The notes under the pieces were generated by a model, which searched no databases, was not told the origin of the DNA, and saw only the letters and a list, made by a program, of their open reading frames with translations. Source: CAWAND01 sp963807065 (GTDB lineage Bacteria > Chloroflexota > Anaerolineae > Anaerolineales > E44-bin32). Taken from it: a stretch of DNA of 64,000 bases. The stretch's first letter is position 1, and every line of letters starts with the position of its first letter. The stretch covers positions 310,001-374,000 of the forward strand of contig CAWDZQ010000004.1 in the NCBI GenBank assembly GCA_963807065.1, in the 5' to 3' direction. Positions 60,062 through 64,000 of this stretch are shown here, one piece after another. Made by a program: the position numbers and the translations under genes.

Positions 60062-60877
60062 CTACACGATTCCGATGCCGATTACAGATGGTATAGGGAA
60101 TCCGTCTGGGTACTTCGGCGCTTCCTGCCGGCAGAGCGCCACGTATTCGGCCCTCGCTTTGGAGACGAGGTCCAAATCCAGCTGTTGCATGGCGGCCTTC
60201 GACGGAGGGGACCCCATCACCCACCTATCCCAATATTCAGCATGGTCTCCGACCGGCCACACTACATCCGATAACTGAACTTCCACCTGCCGAAGACCGG
60301 CGCCCTCCAAACCTTGCCGCATCTCATCTTGACTGGCCAACCTGTACCGGGCGACCGGGCCTGTCGGCTCGAAGTCCGGTGCCACGCGGCTGATCGCTTT
60401 TCCAATCAAGCTGGCAAAGACAGACGGCTTGGATTGGGAAAGGGATGTGATGAAGACTCGGCCGCCCGGTCGGACCACTCGTGCTATCTCGCGTAAGCCC
60501 GCGGCCGGATCCTTAAAGAAGACCAGGCCCAGGTTGGAGCCCGCGGCATCGAAGCTGTTGTCCTCAAAGTCCAGCGACTGGCCATCCATCACGTAAGTCA
60601 CGACTTCATCGAATCCTTTGTTCTTCAGCTTCTCACGCAAGAAGTTGAGCATGCCATCCGAATAATCGACAGCGGTCACCCTGGCACCCGCTTCGGCGGC
60701 CAAAAGCGTCACGGCCCCGGTGCCAGCCGCCACATCCAAGAAATGATCTCCTGCTTTGAGACCAATTCGCGGGAGAGCAACGGCGGCTACCCGCGCGCTC
60801 AACGGAAGGAACATGTCCTCATAGTCCGGGGCAGCCCGGGACCATACTTCGGGCTTCGTATAGTAAGGCTCCGCCAT
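60062..60877 (-). CDS. Class I SAM-dependent methyltransferase (UbiE-like)
   Basis: ATG 60877 sits 6 nt after GGGAGG (ATG 60880 is closer to the site) and gives 271 aa. SAM loop FLDVAAGTGAVTLLAAEAGA, VTAVDYSDGMLNFLREKL, and AAGSNLGLVFFKDPAAGLRE place it in the Methyltransf_11/25 group. The substrate is unknown. No partner is adjacent. Confidence 0.87.
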   Translation of the reverse strand: MAEPYYTKPEVWSRAAPDYEDMFLPLSARVAAVALPRIGLKAGDHFLDVAAGTGAVTLLAAEAGARVTAVDYSDGMLNFLREKLKNKGFDEVVTYVMDGQSLDFEDNSFDAAGSNLGLVFFKDPAAGLREIARVVRPGGRVFITSLSQSKPSVFASLIGKAISRVAPDFEPTGPVARYRLASQDEMRQGLEGAGLRQVEVQLSDVVWPVGDHAEYWDRWVMGSPPSKAAMQQLDLDLVSKARAEYVALCRQEAPKYPDGFPIPSVIGIGIV

Positions 60878-61003
60878 CATCTACCTCCCATTTGGCAGGG
60901 ACCGAGGGTGGCCCCATGCTTCGTTCCCCATTTTGAACTCCAGCAGAAGCGGAGAATTGTGAGGATGATTGAACGGCCACCCGCTCACGTTGGCCGCTTG
61001 CGC

Positions 61004-61612
61004 TCAGAATTCCTGCCGCCCCTCCAGCGCTTGCGACAGGGTGCCCGAGTCTGCGTATTCCAGATCACCCCCGGAGGGCAGGCCCCGCGCCAATCGCGTG
61101 ATCTTCAGGTCCTGACCTTCCAGCCGGCGCTTGAGGTACATCGCCGTGGCCTCGCCTTCCATCGTGGGATTGGTGGCCAGGATCAACTCCTGGACAGGCT
61201 GGCCATCGAGGCGTCCGATCAATTCGTCAATGCGCAGATCTTCAGGGCCCACGCCCTCCACCGGGGAGATCGCCCCGTGGAGGACGTGATAACGGCCGCG
61301 GAAAAGCCCCGTTCGATCGATGGCCAACACGTCCAGCGGTTCTTCCACCACACACACAACGCCGGCCTCGCGAGAGGCGTCCTGACAGATGGCACACGGA
61401 TCCTGATCGACGGCGGTGATGTTGTAGCAGATCGAACACAACCGGGTCCCTACGGCCATGGCCTTCAGCGCATCGGCCAGCTCTTCGGCTTCCACGTCCG
61501 AGCCGCGCAAGAGATAGAACGTGAGGCGGGAGGCGGTCTTGGGGCCAATGCCCGGCAGGCGGGCAAACGCTTCAATCAACCGCTCGACGACCGGCGGCAC
61601 ACTGGCGTTCAA
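61004..61612 (-). CDS. recR: Recombination mediator RecR
   Basis: RecR works with RecO and RecF to load RecA at gaps. TTG 61612 overlaps the ybaB stop as TTGA and gives 202 aa, the normal RecR size. The frame to 61780 is a spurious extension. The helix-hairpin-helix AFARLPGIGPKTASRLTFYL, zinc finger CSICYNITAVDQDPCAIC, and Toprim segment EPLDVLAIDRTGLFRGRYHV with ILATNPTMEGEATAMYL are intact. Confidence 0.97.
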   Translation of the reverse strand: MNASVPPVVERLIEAFARLPGIGPKTASRLTFYLLRGSDVEAEELADALKAMAVGTRLCSICYNITAVDQDPCAICQDASREAGVVCVVEEPLDVLAIDRTGLFRGRYHVLHGAISPVEGVGPEDLRIDELIGRLDGQPVQELILATNPTMEGEATAMYLKRRLEGQDLKITRLARGLPSGGDLEYADSGTLSQALEGRQEF

Positions 61613-61950
61613 CCGAACAGTCCCCCGCCGCCAATTCCGCCAGCCAATGGACCGAGGCGCTCGGCTGTCAAGGCCTGGGCCTGCTCTATGGCCTGGTTCA
61701 CGGCCGTCAGGATGGCGTCCTGAAGCAGGTCGACGTCGCTGGCCTCGAAGATGCCGGGGTCGATCTCCACCGCACGGCACACCTGGGTTCCGGTCATGAC
61801 GACCTTGACCGCGCCGCCTCCGGCGCTGGCTTCGACGGTGGCTTCTGCCAAAGCTGCCTGGGCTTGCTCAAGCTGGGCCTGCATGTTCCGAAGCTGGCCC
61901 ATCATGTCACCCATGGATGGCTTGTTTCGTCCTTTGCTCACGTTGCTCAC
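61609..61950 (-). CDS. YbaB/EbfC-family nucleoid-associated protein
   Basis: The 113-aa product has the family pattern: MMGQLRNMQAQLEQAQAALA, VEASAGGGAVKVVMTG, VEIDPGIFEASDVDLLQDAI, and a Gly-rich tail. GTG 61950 is the first start. GTG 61941 is better spaced from AAAGGTGAG. The dnaX-ybaB-recR order is widely conserved and supports the call. Confidence 0.95.
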   Translation of the reverse strand: MSNVSKGRNKPSMGDMMGQLRNMQAQLEQAQAALAEATVEASAGGGAVKVVMTGTQVCRAVEIDPGIFEASDVDLLQDAILTAVNQAIEQAQALTAERLGPLAGGIGGGGLFG

Positions 61951-61983
61951 CTTTCCCGAGCGAACCCACCGCTGCGGAACATC

Positions 61984-63663
61984 CTACTGATCACCGTCCT
62001 GCGCCGCGGCGGACTCATCCGTGCCGCCACTCTCCGAGCCCAGTTCAGACACCTCGGCCCCCAGTTCTCGCACGGCTGTATCCACCATGCCGCCGTTCTC
62101 CATCACGGGTCCACCCGGCGCCGGTTCGAACTCTTCCCACTGGTCGGAGAGGACGCACTGCACACCCATTGCTCGGCCGAACACGTACTCCATTGCTGCA
62201 GACACTTGTTTGAGCGCTTCGCCCTTCTCCATCTTCTCGCGAAGCAGATCACTGGCAAACCCGATCACCAGCCGGTCATCATGGATACCCAGAGGCTGCC
62301 CCGAATTCAGCAGGGCCTGCGCCCGAGGGTCGCGTTCGAAAACCGCCGACAGGATGTCGCGCCACCGATCTTGCACATCCTGGAAGGTCACAGGACCGGA
62401 TGCCGTCGGTGGGGCGGCCGCCGGGCTGCCGGCCTTGGAGCCGGCCTCCTCCTTCGCAGGTCGGGGGGATGCCGCAGGGGGCGATTCGGTCTGCTGGGCT
62501 GGCGGCTGGGCGGGCGCCGCCGCAGTCTTTCCGGGCGGTGAAGGGGCGGCCGCGCCGGGAGCCTTCGCCTGCGCGCCCTGCATCTCCCGCTCCCCCAAAA
62601 ACTCCAGGAAGGCCAATTCCAACGGGAGCGCCGGCTGCCAATTCGATCGACCTTCGCGTGCCGCGGCGCTGAACGCCTCCAGTCCTGTGAGCAGCTTGGC
62701 CAGACTGATCTGCCCGGCCGCAGCATCCAAGCGCTGTCGCGATTCCGATGAGACCTCTAACAATTCGTCGTTCCCCATCTTCACCATCAGCAAGTTACGC
62801 AGGTCATCGACCGTCTGGCGGGCCAACTGGCGTGCATCCGCCCCTCCGTCGAGGGCGTCGTTGATCAGGGTCAAGCCCTGGCCCGCATTGGACTCGATCC
62901 AGGCGGTCACCAGCGCCTGCACAGCCTGGCTGGCCGCCGTGCCCAATACCGACTGCACGTTTTGCAGCGTGACCATCTCCCCCGTCGAGGCCAACTGGTC
63001 CAACAGAGAGATGGCGTCGCGGAAGCTGCCCGTCGCCTGGCGGGCGATCACCTCCAAGGCGGCAGGTTCCACTTCAATCAATTCACGGACCACTTGCTCA
63101 GCCAGATAGTCCGCGATCACGTTAACCGGCAGCCTGCGAAACTCGTGCCGCTGGCACCGCGAAAGCACCGTGGCCGGGATCTTGTGCACTTCGGTCGTGG
63201 CCAGGATAAAAATGGCATGGTCGGGGGGCTCTTCCAGGGTCTTCAAAAGGGCATTAAAGGCCGCCGTGGAAAGCATGTGCACTTCGTCCACGATGTAGAC
63301 CTTGGCCCGACCCTGGTTGGGGGAGAAGTTGATCTTGTCTCGAAGGTCGCGCACGTCTTCCACGCTCGTGTTGGAGGCGGCATCGATTTCGATCAGATCC
63401 AGAAACCTTCCCTCGTTGACCGCCACGCAGGCCGAGCATTGGTTGCAGGGCCGGTCAACCGGATCATCGGCCAAACAGTTGATGGCTTTGGCCAGCAGAC
63501 GCGCCGTGCTCGTCTTCCCGGTCCCCCGCGGCCCAGCAAACAGGTACGCGTGGGCTACCCGTTCGCCCTTGACGGCGTTCCGGAGGGTCTGGATCACGTG
63601 GGGTTGGCCCACGACTTCGTCCCAGGTCAGGGGCCGCCACTTTCGGTACAGAGCTTGGGGCAT
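61984..63663 (-). CDS. dnaX: DNA polymerase III subunits gamma/tau
   Basis: The clamp-loader ATPase is 559 aa from ATG 63663 (MPQALYRKWRPLTWDEVVGQ). Walker A GPRGTGKTSTARLLAK, zinc module with CNQCSAC, VYIVDEVHMLSTAAFNALLK, sensor ILATTEVHKIPATVLSRCQR. The C-terminal third has an Ala/Pro-rich linker (about 375-430) and a tau-like tail. No programmed frameshift signal of A-runs is visible. It heads the dnaX-ybaB-recR operon. Confidence 0.97.
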   Translation of the reverse strand: MPQALYRKWRPLTWDEVVGQPHVIQTLRNAVKGERVAHAYLFAGPRGTGKTSTARLLAKAINCLADDPVDRPCNQCSACVAVNEGRFLDLIEIDAASNTSVEDVRDLRDKINFSPNQGRAKVYIVDEVHMLSTAAFNALLKTLEEPPDHAIFILATTEVHKIPATVLSRCQRHEFRRLPVNVIADYLAEQVVRELIEVEPAALEVIARQATGSFRDAISLLDQLASTGEMVTLQNVQSVLGTAASQAVQALVTAWIESNAGQGLTLINDALDGGADARQLARQTVDDLRNLLMVKMGNDELLEVSSESRQRLDAAAGQISLAKLLTGLEAFSAAAREGRSNWQPALPLELAFLEFLGEREMQGAQAKAPGAAAPSPPGKTAAAPAQPPAQQTESPPAASPRPAKEEAGSKAGSPAAAPPTASGPVTFQDVQDRWRDILSAVFERDPRAQALLNSGQPLGIHDDRLVIGFASDLLREKMEKGEALKQVSAAMEYVFGRAMGVQCVLSDQWEEFEPAPGGPVMENGGMVDTAVRELGAEVSELGSESGGTDESAAAQDGDQ

Positions 63664-63758
63664 CAAACGCTCACTTTGGGTTGGAGGGATGGTCCTTCAG
63701 TTCGGCGGGGTTTCCCGCCTCGGGATCGGGCACGGGGTCAGTGCCGGCCGCGGGGCCG

Positions 63759-63787
63759 AGTCTATCAGACGCCCATGCCCCATGCAA
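63759..63787 (-). promoter_or_regulatory. Candidate dnaX operon promoter
   Basis: Minus strand TTGCAT (63787-63782), 17 nt, TAGACT (63764-63759), about 96 nt before ATG 63663. Confidence 0.5.
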
Positions 63788-63810
63788 GTTGGAGCGAAAG
63801 GTCGCTGGCT

Positions 63811-63829
63811 GAGGTGCTATAATCACCTC
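63811..63829 (+). promoter_or_regulatory. tatA extended -10 nested in an inverted repeat
   Basis: GAGGTG-CTATAAT-CACCTC: the perfect TATAAT (63818-63823, with upstream TGC) is the loop of a 6-bp inverted repeat. No clear -35. A repressor bound here would block the start. Confidence 0.5.
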
Positions 63830-63852
63830 GACTTGAGAAAGGAATGGTCCGA

Positions 63853-64000
63853 ATGCCTTCTAATTTCGGCGCCCCAGAACTGATTATCATCCTCATTGTT
63901 GTCCTGCTCGTATTCGGTGTCGGCCGGTTGAGCCGCATTGGTGGAGAGATGGGCAGCGCGATCCGTGAGTTCCGCCGGGGGCTGCAGGGCGATGAGCCCG
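63853..64000 (+). CDS. tatA: Sec-independent translocase subunit TatA, 3' end outside window
   Basis: ATG 63853 with AAAGGA about 10 nt upstream (an in-frame ATG at 63844 is less well spaced). The 49 visible residues show one helix (APELIIILIVVLLVF) followed by the FG hinge and amphipathic helix (VFGVGRLSRIGGEMGSAIRE), typical of TatA/E. It forms the pore of the twin-arginine pathway. Only the N-terminal part is in the window. Confidence 0.93.
   Translation, partial: MPSNFGAPELIIILIVVLLVFGVGRLSRIGGEMGSAIREFRRGLQGDEP

Noticed and set aside
63667..63850. SRP RNA gene near dnaX
   Set aside because: The conserved GGTCAGGTCCGGAAGGAAGC-type core is absent from this interval.

Overview
The window looks like a chromosomal segment of a GC-rich bacterium, most plausibly a member of Chloroflexota (Anaerolineae-like). 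The grounds are a 16S/23S/5S rRNA operon with canonical bacterial motifs, many Thr/Pro/Ser-linked lipoproteins with [L][A/S][A/S/G]C lipoboxes, no outer-membrane machinery, oligopeptide-type ABC systems, and ECF sigma/anti-sigma pairs. The phylum call is an impression from gene content. The 16S at 56812-58323 would settle it.

Layout. 1-3344 (minus): an oligopeptide ABC operon, two ATPases then a substrate-binding lipoprotein that runs off the left edge, behind a strong sigma-70-like promoter with a palindrome near +10. 3635-14576 (minus): an ECF sigma factor, a second peptide-binding lipoprotein overlapping trmD, a GAF-GGDEF protein, a NUDIX hydrolase, two ECF sigma/anti-sigma pairs around a repeat lipoprotein, and panD. 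14725-19935 (plus): a 51-aa membrane protein coupled to an acetyltransferase, then a 1300-aa fusion of two Opp/Dpp-type permeases with a degenerate M28 peptidase domain. 20147-26486 (minus): YceI lipoprotein, DHA2 MFS pump, three-gene ABC-2 exporter. 26771-33813 (plus): small membrane and lipoprotein genes, a membrane-anchored spermidine-synthase-like protein, a SnoaL protein and a two-subunit molybdenum hydroxylase. 33947-46944: acyltransferase, methyltransferase, MFP adaptor lipoprotein, PPOX/F420-type protein, lipoprotein amidohydrolase fused to a lectin-like domain, cupin, two adjacent broken genes, ZU5-like lipoprotein, MFS. 47000-48878 (minus): a two-gene locus resembling hgcAB, with the HgcA-like corrinoid protein fused to an N-terminal SAM methyltransferase and a shortened ferredoxin partner. 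49345-52769: lipoprotein, aldo/keto reductase, membrane sulfatase-like protein. 52949-58323 (minus): 5S, 23S, tRNA-Ala, tRNA-Ile, 16S with 27-bp processing stems and two promoters. 58710-64000: MFS, methyltransferase, recR-ybaB-dnaX operon, divergent tatA.

The best candidates for undescribed biology are (i) the methyltransferase-HgcA-like fusion with its ferredoxin, which keeps the HgcA cap-helix cysteine but lacks the C-terminal cysteines expected of HgcB, and (ii) the permease-permease-pseudo-peptidase fusion. Seven palindromes of the TTGTGAA-N4-TTCACAA type (Rex operator-like, also compatible with a CRP-type site) recur across the window and may mark a common redox regulon.
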